From contig JAJEKV010000034.1 of assembly GCA_021234155.1 (NCBI GenBank), positions 498,001 through 562,000 on the forward strand: DNA of 64,000 nt. The letters run 5' to 3'. The notes under the pieces were generated by a model that saw nothing but the letters and a program-made list of their open reading frames with translations, did not search any database and had not been told where the DNA came from. The translations under genes and the position numbers were made by a program. This DNA comes from Isoetes taiwanensis. Lineage: Eukaryota > Streptophyta > Lycopodiopsida > Isoetales > Isoetaceae. Positions 1 through 11,542 of this stretch are shown here, piece by piece; positions within the stretch are counted from its first letter, which is position 1; every line of letters begins with the position of its first letter.

Positions 1-177
1 CGTAAAATGCCCCCTCCAATTTCATAAACACCAATGTTTTGCGTGTCGCAGTTTCGGCGAAAAAATTGGCCTCATTAACGCTAACGCCGGCCAATTTTCT
101 AGGCCAGAATTTGCTCCACGCAAACATTCCTGTATACGGAAATATCCAGTTTTCACTATATAGATCCAACAAGGCGA

Positions 178-329
178 ATACTAGTTTTTCAACCAGAAAG
201 TTTTGGATGTCAATAAAAATATGTCAAATCTCATTGCCAAACCCTAATTTAATCCAAAAGGAGAATACGAGTTTTACAACCAGAAAGTTGTGGGTGTCAA
301 CAAAAATTGCCAAACCCTAATTTAATCCT
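178..329. repeat. Two-unit tandem duplication
   Basis: Two adjacent diverged units share 'ccagaaagtt', 'gtcaa.aaaa' and 'gccaaaccctaatttaatcc', with a period of about 88 bases. Bases 1-177 and 330-440 contain no gene, RNA or element that I recognise. The small ORF across this repeat looks like chance. Confidence 0.6.
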
Positions 330-469
330 ATGCTTGTTTATATTTAAAATATTAAAAAATGAAACTTGACGACACATGTCCATATCCAAATCAGGGGACA
401 ATATTTCACCTCAGCCATTTATTTTTGTTGGCATGGCGAAAAAATGGAGCATGAATAGAAATTGAATAT

Positions 470-910
470 CATCTATACAGTGGAAGATTGTGTCTTTGGA
501 ACCGTTGAAGATGAATGCCATATCCTACAGGGATCTCCGGCATATGACCAAATCTGAGAGTGTTATGCTAAGTTTGTCAGGCCTGGCAAATCGCTACACG
601 TGATACTCAGCGCAGCTTCAGTCTAGATGCTAGGATCATACCTCCAGGAGGTCATGGATCTGCAGGACCAACCGTGTCCCCAGACACACGCATGACTTGA
701 ATTTGCCTTGTCTTATAGACAACATTCTTATTACTGCCACGGTTTTCCCTTGAAAACCTTTCGGGATGCGGATGCAGTTTTTTTTAACCCAGACACTAAT
801 AGGTCTGTTGCGCTCTCTCTTTAGGTTCCATAGGTCGATTGGTCTCCGTGGATGGTAAAAGCCTATTCTATTCTATTCTATTCTATTCTATTCTATTCTA
901 TTCTATTCTA
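470..910 (+). mobile_element. 5'-truncated LINE 3' end with (TTCTA)n tail
   Basis: Conceptual translation from about base 481 gives a broken C-terminal LINE reading frame containing EDECHILQ and LGSYLQEVMDLQ. The second motif matches LGSYLHEVLDLR in the minus-strand LINE at 52413-53804, so both belong to one clade. In-frame stops show it is dead. The 3' untranslated part includes a ttttccc.tgaaaacc block that is also present near 63140. The element ends at ggtctccgtggatggtaaaa, followed by about eight TTCTA units (about 868-910). The 5' boundary is approximate and I found no convincing target-site duplication. Confidence 0.75.
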
Positions 911-2766
911 ACCATTCCAATCATTAAATAAAAGAAAAGACACTAAAGAAAAAATGGAAAAAAAAAGCTAGATTGACGCATTGACAAAAAAATTTGACGC
1001 ATCGAATTATGCCATTCTTTTTTGAAATAACATGGTTAAAATGTTTTGATACATGGTGTCTTTCACTATCACAAGGTCTACGTGTTGTTCTTAAAGCTGT
1101 AAAATATATATTAGATTATTTGCCCACCGAAGAGATATCGACCGATAAAACTTTGAGGCAATGCCGCTAGTCGAGCCGGCACATGAACGACAGAGTACTT
1201 GTGGCCATGCGCATGCAAGATTTATTTTTTTCTTGCTTACCAGGATTTGTAAGAAAGTCGAATCGTATAGACTTTCAAAAGTCATTGGTTTGTAGCAGAT
1301 TTTGCACCCTTTCAAGGTCATGTCCTTCTAAAATCTCTGCCAATTTAATGGTCTATGGCAGTCATTAGATTTGCCTTATGCCATGGTGAGATCCAAAACT
1401 ATCTAAAACCATGTCTTTCTCCCCATTTTCCAAGTCAACCAGTTTGGGCCATCTCAGACCGTTGCTAGAGTAGCCGAGATCTAAGGCATTCGCATTTGAA
1501 TCCATCAACAAAATAGGTTGATCTTCAGACTAATACGAAGCTTTTTGAAAAATGTAGATGCCTTGTCTATTCACACCGTCTTTCCTTGCAAAAACTATAG
1601 GTACATATAGATGCACATGTCATTTTCTAATATTAGATTCACATGGGGAGATTGCCGTGGGGCGGCTAAAACCTTGGTGGACTTGGGCTGAGCGAAAAAC
1701 TAAATAAATTCAGCCCATTACGAGAGTTTAGCTGTCATAGGATGCTACCTGCGTAGTTCTACGAGGTATTTGGAGCAACACGAAATCAACGGCTTACATC
1801 CGCTGACTCAAAATACTATCATGTGGACGACCCATTTAGCCATGCAAGAACCTCCATCCCTATCAACACATGGAGTCTCTGCAATGCACAGCTGAGACAA
1901 GCTCTGCTTCTTGCTCCTAGACTGTATTTTATACTGGTCATTGCATGTGCATAATGAAGCTGATAAAGACCTAAAGGCCTGCATTGGAATAGAATTAGTC
2001 GTCCTTTAATTGGCAAGATATAAGAGGAAAAATGCATGCATCTCAAAAAGAAGAAAAATATTTACGTAAGTTATTGATTCAATCACCAAATAATGAGATG
2101 TATTTTTGTATTTGATAACTCGATTTTCTGTGTTGTGCAGATTCTTGATGGGTTCATAATCAAAGAGAGCTATAGGCAATAGAATAAGCTCACCTATCTG
2201 ATTTATTGTGGGCTTTAAGAAGTCTCTGTTGCTTATGCCCTCATGTCAGATGTGGAAAATCCAAAGAAAATACGATACATAATGAATAGGAAAATGATTA
2301 CTCATCCTCAAAATCTCTTTGTTACACACTGTAAGATAAGAACCAGAGTATAACATACGATTTATCAGGTCTTTGGCGCATGAGGAGGAATATTTATGTC
2401 CTATTGAAATGGAAATTGTTGGACTTGAAGGCGTATAAATGTCATATGATGTTTTTCAATGGTTAGAGTCCTGATGAGGTGGCATGGTCTGAAGCACATG
2501 TAAGTTATTGGAGATCTTATGGTGGAGATTGTTCAAAGATGAAGGACTGAGATTTATTGTGTAAATTTTAAAAGAGGGGTACATCTCCTCATTCTTTCTC
2601 TTTTTCACTCTTGTTCTTTTTTCTTGAAGAACTTGATCCTTCATTATCCAGAGAAAGTTACAAAGTACAATGAGGACTAAAAACTCAATGGAGAGAATGT
2701 CCACTAGAGCAAATCCACCCCACTCAAATACAACATCTAAACAATATGAAGAGCAAACAAAATCTC
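911..2766. other. No recognisable gene
   Basis: AT-rich sequence with only short ORFs that lack recognisable motifs. I see no RNA gene, long repeat or element end here. Confidence 0.5.
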
Positions 2767-3090
2767 ATGAATATGTAGCACAAGGGGGTTCCAAGGGGAT
2801 TTGATATGGATGCAAACGTAACAGTTTCTGGACCCTAAAACAATTGAATAGGTTGTTATAAAAAAACATAGATTCAATATAAAAAAATAATCACATTAGC
2901 TCACTGGGTATATTGGTTAAAATAGTCTTATCAGGACATTGAGTTATTTTGGTAGAGGTTCGAGCCCTCGTATTTCATATTCTAAAATCTTAGGCAAAGC
3001 CGTATAGAGGTTCGATATTCCCTCAAAACCTCAGGCGAGCTCGTATTTCATATTTCAAAATCATAAGCGCCTCCAATCATAAATATCCAA
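2767..3090 (+). repeat. tRNA-derived SINE-like dispersed repeat
   Basis: Contains a Pol III-type A box (TTAGCTCACTGGG, 2896-2908) and B box (GGTTCGAGCCC, 2957-2967) at tRNA-like spacing. The whole ~320-base unit recurs in reverse orientation as two tandem copies at about 35800-36470, including the distal stretch 'tgtagcacaa...ggggatt'. Calling it a SINE is inference from the boxes and the dispersal. I could not define target duplications. Confidence 0.65.
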
Positions 3091-3440
3091 TAACAACATA
3101 ATAATAAAGGGGCGCATAATAACAAAGGGTTGATTTTGTCTTTTTGTACGTTTTTTCCTAAGGTTTTCATATCATTTGTTGGCCGCATTACATGGCACAT
3201 ACTAATGCATACATCTAGAGTGTGCAGTGTATTCCATATTTTAATTCCTAGTTTAGCCCGTGTTTGCATGGTTTTTGTGCCATCCAAATTTATCATCCCA
3301 TTTTAATGGCCAAGATTGACTCTTTCTTAATCAAGGGACGATATTGAAGCCCCATTTAGCTTCTGGTAAATCTTAAAACTCACATGCAGATATCGAGCTG
3401 TTCCTTTCTAAGGTAGGGTTTACTTGCCTTAGGGTTTCAG
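3091..3440. other. No recognisable gene
   Basis: A short spacer in which I see no coding or structural feature. The stretch around 3115-3235 weakly resembles 7440-7540 (shared 'tttttgtacgttttt'), possibly another old dispersed repeat. Confidence 0.4.
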
Positions 3441-3550
3441 TTATTTGATTAATAGAACAAGGAGCTTTGCTTGGTTAGGGAACGGCATAAGAGGCTCTAT
3501 TTGTGCTTCAAGCTCCCTTTTAGCTTTCTGCAGTCAGAATCAATTAACTG

Positions 3551-3835
3551 TTGAGGAAGACAATCTTCTACCAAATGCTTTATCATGGTGCAATTGCATG
3601 CACTGCCATAATTATTTCCTGTGCAAAGGAGGGACAGCTTGAAGTTGCACTCCAAATCTTTCAGCAGATGGACCAGAGGGATGTTGCAGCATGGACTGCT
3701 ATGCTCTCTGCATATGCTCAGCGTGGACAACTGCAGGGAGCTCTTCAATTCTTTGAACAGATGCTGGAAGAAGATATACAACCTGGTAAGATTGCCTTTA
3801 CCAGTCACGATAATGCACTTGGCTTCTTTTCTTAG
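3551..3835 (+). pseudogene. Pentatricopeptide-repeat (PPR) gene fragment
   Basis: The reading frame contains about two PPR motifs. Residues ~15-45 include CAKEGQLEVALQIFQQM; residues ~46-80 include WTAMLSAYAQRGQLQGALQFFEQM. The spacing is close to 35 residues, as in plant PLS-type PPR proteins, which bind organellar RNA for editing, splicing or stability. Complete family members have ten or more repeats and usually a targeting peptide. Here a stop follows at 3833-3835 and no further repeats are visible in any nearby frame. A preceding frame from 3445 may be the disrupted upstream part. I call it a decayed or captured fragment. The family assignment is secure; the parent gene is unknown. Confidence 0.8.
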
Positions 3836-3980
3836 ACATACAAGAATGACTGCAACATGTTCTTAAATTGCTTTTTTAACCCTTCACAATGTTCCAAGAG
3901 TTCTTGAGCTGCAGCATTGAGGAAGATGGTGCTTATATGGAAGGATCTTAGGGTTGCGACAGAGTTGTAGGGTATTAAGC

Positions 3981-4580
3981 TGTGTCTTCAAGTAGTGTCA
4001 GTTATATATAAACTAGATTCAAGAATGAGGAGGAAGAGCTTCAGCAAAAATTTAGAAACTAAAGAGATAAATTTTGTGCCAGGGTGTCAGCTCCATCCAT
4101 CAAAGTGAAGCAAAGATGTAACAAAGAGTGGAGGTGAAAACATTTATTCATCTGAGGTAATTTGGTTTCATTTAGACAAAAACAGATAAGTCCAAATGGT
4201 GTGCATACCTGATGTTCGTGCAGATGAAGTTGTACTGGCTGCAGTGGCACTAGCATGGAAATGAAATAAACTAAAACTGTGTCTTCAAGTAGTGTCAGTT
4301 ATATATAAACTAGATTCAAGAATGAGGAGGAAGAGCTTCAGCAAAAATATAGAAACTAAAGAGATAAATTTTGTGCCAGGGTGTCAGCTCCATCCATCAA
4401 AGTGAAGCAAAGATGTAACAAAGAGTGGAGGTGAAAACATTTATTCATCTGAGGTAATTTGGTTTCATTTAGACAAAAACAGATAAGTCCAAATGGTGTG
4501 CATACCTGATGCTCGTGCAGATGAAGTTGTACTGGCTGCAGTGGCACTAAAGGAAGCATGGAAATGAAATAAACTAAAAC
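3981..4580. repeat. 297-bp tandem direct duplication
   Basis: Bases 3981-4277 are repeated nearly identically at 4278-4580. The main difference is an extra ~6 bases near the end of the second copy (ggcactaaaggaagcatgg against ggcactagcatgg). The high identity indicates a recent event. Minus-strand ORFs inside it are duplicated with it and show no known domain. Confidence 0.9.
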
Positions 4581-7500
4581 GCAAATCTGCGTCAAAAATA
4601 GGAGCTTGTTTCTAACTGTGTAGAAGTTAGTCTTTTCAGTGTATGTAGTTCTATACCAGAAGCATCTGATACAGACATAGACAAATTGCATTCTTCTCCA
4701 TTTAACAATGTTTAACATTTGCATATAATCAGATCTATTATATTCACCTCCATTACATTCACCGACGCTAGTTACTTATAATTTATACATGTTCCTTTAT
4801 TATGTTATTTGCATCTGCTAAAATTTTGTGCTCCTCAACAGGATTCTTAATGGAGACAATGGATGAAAGTGGCACAAGGATAACAGAGTAACAGAGGTCT
4901 TTTACATGATCTTTTTACATGATCTGCAATAGACTTGGAGCGCATGTTTCTTTTATGGCTATTTTTTCTCCAACTGCAAGTAGATTAGCATAGATGTTCT
5001 CGATTTTTCTGCAAACATGTACCTATATTTGATGCAATTTTTGATTAGCAGTGAGTGCATCTTGCATATGATGCGAAGGCATCTCCAGGGTCATTTCCAG
5101 TTCCCTTCTAAGGGCTTGCACCAATCCATGAAGCTAAATTGGGTGGAAAAAAAGGGGCAAAAATGCTTTGCAAATAACCAACTTGGGATGCCTAATACAT
5201 GCCTATTTGCAATGTAATTCATTGCTTGATATTATTACTGTCAGTAAGTTGCCGCAATACCAGTTCGGCTATTTGGTTATTTGCTTGTCATGTGCAATCC
5301 TGAATCCACTGAAACAATGCATGCTGTGATGGTCCTTCGCCCGACACCGATCGTTACTGAAGTACCTCACACAAAGCTCAAGATCCCACGGGTGCACAAC
5401 CTACAAGTCATCCCCAAACCCCAAGTAATATATTGCGGTTCCCCTAAGCTGTGGGTCTCTAGCTCAGGGGAAAACCTTCACCTAGAAGCAATTCGATGTG
5501 ACCAGCATCAAATCCGCACTAGCGAGCTTCATCAGTGCCCACTCACTAGTGTTGAGTGCTTAACACTCGTGGCCTCGGTTTCTGCTTATTCTCCCGGGAG
5601 AGTTGTGGGCAGACCAAGGTGCAATCCAGGCTAGCAACATGAGCAATTTTTTAGTATTTTTCTATGGATATGCTAACTCGAGAAAACTATTTATGAACGT
5701 ATACCTAATTACAAGATCTTCTATAGAAAAAGGTCCAATATATAACCACATCTTAAAAGATGCAACTGTAAGATCCATTATTACAAGAAACATTGTTAAT
5801 GGTTTGAACATATATATTTTAATTTAGATTTACGACAATTAGTACCTATATCTTAGTTCAAATGATGTCCGGACATTCCTATATTTATGACATGCCGAAG
5901 CAACAACTAGACAACAGAGTTGTCTTGTATCTGCAAAACCAGCTTGCATGTCAAAAGAATATTCAAGGCAAAATATTAAAACATGGATATGAAATAAACT
6001 TCTTATGGGAGGTGATGTGGCATCACCCGATTGGGTGGGTCATGAAGAACTTTGTTATGGCTTAACGCCAACTTTGGGAAAGTGGCTCAGGCTCAACACA
6101 CTTTAGAATTAACATGTCAAGGGTTAACCCATTTAAAAAGTTAAGAACCTTATGTTTAAAAATAAAAAACATAACAGAGGCTGATAACAGGGTCGACGAC
6201 CTCGTTTATATCTAAACCTCTAACAGAGCGGCAGTTCTGTCGGATTGGGCATAAAAAGGCTCGATCCTTCTGTATATGGCCGAGTCTGTGCTACTTGCAT
6301 TCGATCTAATAGTATTTACATCTATTTACTTTTTTTTTCTATGCTATTTGCAGCCAGGAAAGACGATTTCAGAAAAGGGACTGTTCCTTCCTGATAAATA
6401 CAGTTGCCGTTTCTGTTTGAGGAAAAGAACTTCGCCTGAATCTTTTATAATCCTTGTACCTCTGTTTGCTGTTATCGTCTAGTTGACTTATTATTACTGA
6501 ATCATCTGTGTTCACAACTTTGGTTCTGTTCAGTGCACGCAGCGGCCGGATGGCTTGCCTTACACTTTGAGATGATCCCCAGAAGAATCATAAGATCTAG
6601 AGATGGAGTAGATAGAGATTTCGGCCCTTGGGCTTAAAGGATAACCCAGCCGTTCACGATTTAAAGCAGGATTTGATGCAGCAGCTAATAACTATTCCTC
6701 CTCTTCTAAATTTTCTAATGGAAGGATTCCTTAGTTTAAAACATAAAGCAGTTGTTTAATGGATACCTACCTTCGTTTGCTTCTTCTAATCCTTGTTCTT
6801 ATTTTCTTAATCTTCTGCTTCCTTTCTGTTTCTGCTCCTCACGTTCCCCTCTTTCTCTCTTCTCATTTTTGTTTCCTAACCTCTCTTTGCCATGTCATCC
6901 TTATGCCACGTCATCTCCCTTTATTATTTAATATAATTTAAAGATAGAATTACAATACAATTCACATCACACATGCTCTGGGATGGTCAGTAAGTGCAAT
7001 GACAGACTTGCATTTTATGATGCTAGAAAAAAAATGCTAGAAAATACTAGAAATGCTAGAAAAAAAAAATAAAAAATACAGGTGCACTTCATTACTAGGT
7101 TTATCATTTATATTCGTCCTCTATCGCCATAATTTTTGTGTCATAACACCCATTCTATCTATATGTGCTTCTGTACTCAGCGAGTAGTTTGTAAATGGAT
7201 CTCTTCCTATGATGTTTCTCATTCGAGTTTAAGATGGAGTAAACAATCAATAAACTAGGAAAAGCGCAGAACGAATATGTCCCGCTGTTAATGTTGTTTC
7301 TCATTTCTTGCCATATAACTGAGATAAGATGGAGTAAAAAAGAAACACTCTAAGAAAACAGTAAGAAGAAGAGGCCGATTCCTGACCCCGGCAGACCTTG
7401 TTTGGCATCAACATTGAATATATAGCACAATAACAAGAGGGTTCCTTTGTGTTTTTTGTACGTTTTTCAATATAGTTTTGCTATGATTTGGTTGATGTAT

Positions 7501-7700
7501 TCGTTTGACTATACTAAATAGTATTTCTAGAGTGCACCTTTTCTTGATGTTGATTTTCCAAAAAAAAGAGAGGAGAGATTGTGTGGTTGTATGTGAATAT
7601 TAAATAAACGCTAAAAGAAAGAAAGATTGTGTGGTTGTATGCGTATATTAGATAAAGCTTGGTTGATTTGGTTATGGCGTTGCTCACTGGGGCTAGGGTT
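4581..7700. other. No recognisable gene
   Basis: I found no supported gene. Several ORFs of 60-117 codons occur (for example 5281-5634), but none shows a motif that I know. A 48-base tandem duplication starting agattgtgtggttgtat lies at about 7576-7660. Confidence 0.45.
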
Positions 7701-7704
7701 TTAG

Positions 7705-7836
7705 CACTGCTTCAATCTCAGATATCTCCCTCCTCGGGTGTCCATTTTGAGCGATTTTTTATGGAAAGCCCTTGTAATAAGCTTTCCAAAGATATATGGC
7801 ATCAAGTAATTTTCTCTCTACTTCTGTCCCAGAATT
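7705..7836 (+). repeat. Dispersed repeat unit, left part split by a LINE
   Basis: Shares 'caatctcagatatctccc', 'ttttgagcgatttttt' and 'agctttcc.aa.atatatggcat' with the two units at 10455-10830. It ends at cttctgtcccagaatt, exactly where the LINE begins. In the uninterrupted unit near 10615 the same sequence runs on as cttctgtcccagaattgggatc. Confidence 0.85.
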
Positions 7837-7882
7837 TTTTTTTTGAAGAACGTGGTTTACTTCATATTATACACTCAAAATA

Positions 7883-10444
7883 TTACAAAGTACTTCCAGA
7901 AGTAAGAAATGTCCCTGAAGCATCAATCACTTTTAGATGATCACTCCATATTGGAATTTTAATACGATCAAGCCAATTGGAGATCTGAAAGCAATTATAC
8001 AACTTCTTACGAATTTCTTGAAGCACCACCTGAGAAGAAATACGCTTATCGTAAAAGACCTTTCTTCGCCTTCGCTTCCATACACTCCATATTAGCCAAG
8101 ACTTTGCCATGTGAAATGCAATCCTTTTAGAAGCAGTCCACTGATTTGGATAAATACCCAAAAGAAAGTGCTGACTATCCAAAGATACTCCAAAAAGAGA
8201 ATGCAGCCAGGACCTAAGACTACTCAGCTCTGCACACAAATATAAACAGTGCTCCAATGTTTCAATGCACCGCTCACACATTGGGCAAAGTGGGCTTACT
8301 CCCGGCTTAAAGCGATGAACCATCTCATTAACTCTCAAAGAGCGATGAATCACCTGCCAAAGTAGAACATTTACCTTTGAAGGATTATATTTAGATCAAA
8401 CAAGGTTCCAGATGGATTGCCATTGAGAAGGCAAAGTCTGTAAGTGCCATTTTCGAGAAGGTGATAAAGTACTTGAGGAGGTAAACAATCTGTAGCATGA
8501 ACTTACTAGCTTCTTGCCTTCTTTAATACCTTGAATAAAGTTCCAGCAGCTCTTGTTACCCACGTTCTTAATTAGAGGAAGAGCACTTGCTACAACCCAT
8601 ATGTCTCCTTCTGATATCTTTATCCAACAACCCATATGTCTCCTGAAACCATTGCCAAGGAGCAATGTCAATACCAAAATACCATTGTTCAATAGAAATA
8701 ATACCTGCTCTCCTCCACCTCGTTTGGGAATGCGCATGCATAAATTCTACAACTGGGTGTAGTTGTCCATGAGTATACAAAGGCAACCACAGAAAGGGGG
8801 AAGATGCCTGGAGACAAGCTTCCCAATCAAATGTAATTACCTGCTGGACTACCTTCCAGGCCCGAAGCAAGCCTTTCAGTACTGGAGAGGCATCTGAATA
8901 AGCTTTCAATGGATATAACAATGCCCAAGGGAGCTCAATTCTCACGCCTCGCTTATGAAAAACCATACACTTCTTTACTGATTATTTAAGTAACTTCATA
9001 CCTGGTGATGCACAATCATCTTTCAACAAACTGAACAATAGCTTAGAAGCTAAGACCTTACCCTGTAAAGAAAGATCCAACATACCAAGTCCTCCTTGTT
9101 GTTTAAACAACATACATTTCTTCCACGCCACCTTCACAGTGCCTCCTTTATCGGTATACCAGACAAAATCTCTTACAATCTTTTTTAATAGTAATAATAA
9201 ATTTTATTAACGTCCACGGGAGCCCGTAGGCTATGGGACAAAGAAATCAGGATCTAGTACAATCATCATAAAATGAGAGAATCAAGCCTCTCAACGATGC
9301 TCAATATAAACCAGAAGCTCTCGGAGGAAATTTCCTAATTGTGGAAGCGAAGGAATATGTTGAAATAATTCATCTAAAGGCATGCTCCAATCAATCATGT
9401 GATACTTGGCACGAAGAGTGTCATGGCTGCGGAAAAAATATATAGCATGCTTCTCAATCTCCACATCCTCCTTACAGACACATATCCTCTGATCTTCTGC
9501 AATTTTTAACCACTCCCTTTTCAATCATTAAACAGTGGGAGCTCATGCGCATGCGCGCAATCGACCTGATTTGCCCCGGAAACATGTTATGAAGGGACAA
9601 ATATGGTTGTATGCTATGGGTACGTCCGGGATTGAAATCCCTGATGTAATATTGGAGTTTCTTTTTGGAAGACACCTCACAGTATGCAAAGAAGGCGTGT
9701 GCCTTGAATCTGCAAACTTAGAAGCTGGAGCCAATAGAACCGAAACCAAATAAATATGCGTACTGTTCAATACTGACTTAGCTACTTGAATTCTACCTGC
9801 CAAGGATAACTTTGAACCTCTCCACCAAATCAGTTGCCTTTGTAAATTTAAGATAATTTCATCCCATGCTTCATTCATGTCAATATCTAGACCAAAGGGG
9901 ACTCCTAGAAGCTTTGTCTTTGCAGATGGTACAACAACCTTCCAGGCATACTCATATAAAAAATGCGGAACTGCTTCCTTCCCCACCCATAAAGCACTAC
10001 ACTTAGCCCAATTAAGGAGACAACCAGATGCAATTGAAAATATATCCAAAATCTTTTTGATTATCTGCACATTATTCTCTTCACCATCCACTAGCAAGAA
10101 GGTATCATCTGCAAACTGATTAACCAAAACCTGTTCACCTTCCACCAATAATAATCCCTTGACCAAACCATCCTTTTCAGCCTCATGCAATAGTTGCGAA
10201 AGTCCTTCTGCCACTATAGTAAACAAAAAAAGGAGCTAAAGTGCAACCTTGCCTTATTCCACGTTCAATTGGAAAAAGCACCAATGGTTCTCCATGATAC
10301 AGTACTACCCCCTTAGCAGAAATCAACATTTTATGCATCATAGATCGGAAACCAGATCCAAATCCCAATTTCAAAAGCATGGCATCCAAGAAAGTCCACT
10401 TCACACTATCATAAGCTTTGGCAAAATCCAATTTTAAATGTTGA
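7883..10444 (-). pseudogene. LINE ORF2 remnant: reverse transcriptase and C-terminal zinc-binding region
   Basis: In translation order: 10183-10444 has the RT block DFAKAYDSVKW and GIRQGCTLAPFF; 9711-10226 has the catalytic motif QFADDTFLLVDG, followed by KLSLAGRIQVAKSVLNS; 9000-9180 (after the nested insert) has FVWYTDKGGTVKVAWKKC and GGLGMLDLSLQGK; 8396-8966 is a diverged linker; 7883-8353 has the zinc-binding region CPMCERCIETLEHCLYLC, a zf-RVT-like signature typical of plant LINEs. Both catalytic aspartates of FADD are kept, but frameshifts, stops and the insertion make the frame non-functional. It once encoded the polymerase that copies LINE RNA into DNA at the target nick. Confidence 0.85.
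9181..9706 (-). mobile_element. LINE 3' fragment nested inside the larger LINE
   Basis: Interrupts the outer LINE frame between ...LLAPASKFAD and IVRDFVWYTDKGG. A minimal AATC repeat (9177-9180 and 9707-9710) flanks it. On the minus strand it encodes pieces (PGQIRSIARMRMSSHCL, EDQRICVCKEDVEIEKHAIYF, LGNFLRELLVYIEHR) that align with the C-terminal frame of the LINE at 57941-59552 (RLCLSSHHLGVEIGRW, WICKVCDGDVIEDGAHLILYC, IGHFLAEV). Its 3' end, read on the minus strand, is cccgtggacgttaataaaa followed by an ATT-rich tail. It must be younger than the outer LINE. Confidence 0.8.
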
Positions 10445-10830
10445 TCCCAGAATTGGGATCATCTATCTCGGCATGTATGGTTACCATCAGTTTTGACGTT
10501 GCTTTCAATCTCAGATATCTCCCACCTCGTGTGTCCGTTTTGAGCGATTTTTGGTGCGTTGGAAAGTCCTTCCAGTAAGCTTTCCGAAATATATGGCATC
10601 AGATAGTTTTCTTCTGTCCCAGAATTGGGATCATCTATTCCCAGAATTGGGATCATCTATTTCGGCATGTATGGTTACCGTCAGTTTTGACGTTGCTTTC
10701 AATCTCAGATATCTCCCACCTCGTGTGTTCGTTTTGAGCGATTTTTGGTGCGTTGGAAAGCCTTCTAGTAAGCTTTCCGAAATATATGCATCAGATAGTT
10801 TTCTTTGTAATTCACTCTCGTAATTGGGAT
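10445..10830 (+). repeat. Two tandem ~193-bp repeat units
   Basis: The unit runs from cccagaattgggatcatcta through gcatgtatggttacc, caatctcagatatctccc and agctttccgaaatatatg. It occurs twice here (starts about 10446 and 10640), and partially at 7705-7836 on the other side of the inserted LINE. Function unknown; the arrangement suggests a small local tandem array. Confidence 0.8.
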
Positions 10831-11542
10831 CATACATTTCGACTTCCATGGTTACCACCGCCATCTCAGTGCACATCTCAGTGCTTTGTAGCTTCTAACA
10901 AAGAATGAAGGATTATAAAATATATGCAGGTCCACGGCATGACATAGGAAGCAGCCTTCAATTCTCACCCCTTTATTATAATCTCTACAGATTCTGTAAG
11001 TCCATCTAAGGTGCTTGTCACATTCAAATGTCTCAAAGTGATCAGGGTTGGCATGTGCAGTGCTGAAGTGATCAGGTTTGGCATGTGCAGTGTGAATAAA
11101 GCTTGTTGGTTTAAAATTGTATGTTTGCTTTGTTAAAATTTTAAAATTTATTTGATGGAAATGAATGGCTGACTTCTGCATGACACATGGTACTCATTCC
11201 CATCCTTGCAGTTCGCAAGGGCTTGGTATACAAAGGAGATTTTTACAATGGGAAGCTTAATCGGTCAATGATCTCTCTTGTATCAAGCTTGTAAACTATG
11301 GTGGTTTTTTAATGCTAATAGATTTCTTAAATATTATATTTTGACATTGATATTCAAATGTTATATTTCTGAATTTGGAAACTACATGTGGACCTATTAT
11401 GATTTAATCCTTAAGTACGGGCCGTGTAAAACTTCAATGTCAAAAACTATTTTTTATTGCTTGGGATATCTTTTTTATTGTTTCTTTCCTATATTTTATT
11501 GTTTTTTTTACAAGTTATATTGTTTCTTTGCTTAGTCTAATA
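10831..11542. other. No recognisable gene
   Basis: No supported gene. A short exon-like open stretch after a possible splice acceptor (about 11208-11285) has no family I recognise. The rest is AT-rich. Confidence 0.4.

Larger units (their letters stand above)
7837..10444 (-). mobile_element. 5'-truncated L1-type LINE with 10-bp target duplication
   Basis: The element is read on the minus strand. Its 3' end is a short poly(A) tail (T run 7837-7844). Its 5' end breaks inside the reverse transcriptase at DFAKAYDSVKW. It is flanked by the direct repeat TCCCAGAATT (7827-7836 and 10445-10454). Joining the flanks restores the sequence found uninterrupted in the neighbouring repeat copy near 10615-10630, which supports a target-primed insertion. 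Length is about 2.6 kb, including a nested ~526-bp LINE fragment (9181-9706). Full plant L1 elements are about 5-7 kb, so roughly half is missing. Confidence 0.9.

Noticed and set aside
2896-2967. A functional tRNA gene
   Set aside because: A and B boxes are present but no cloverleaf closes, and the unit is dispersed with a constant ~250-base body.
5281-5634. 117-codon ORF as a gene
   Set aside because: No family motif, no supporting splice sites, and an ordinary length for chance in this stretch.
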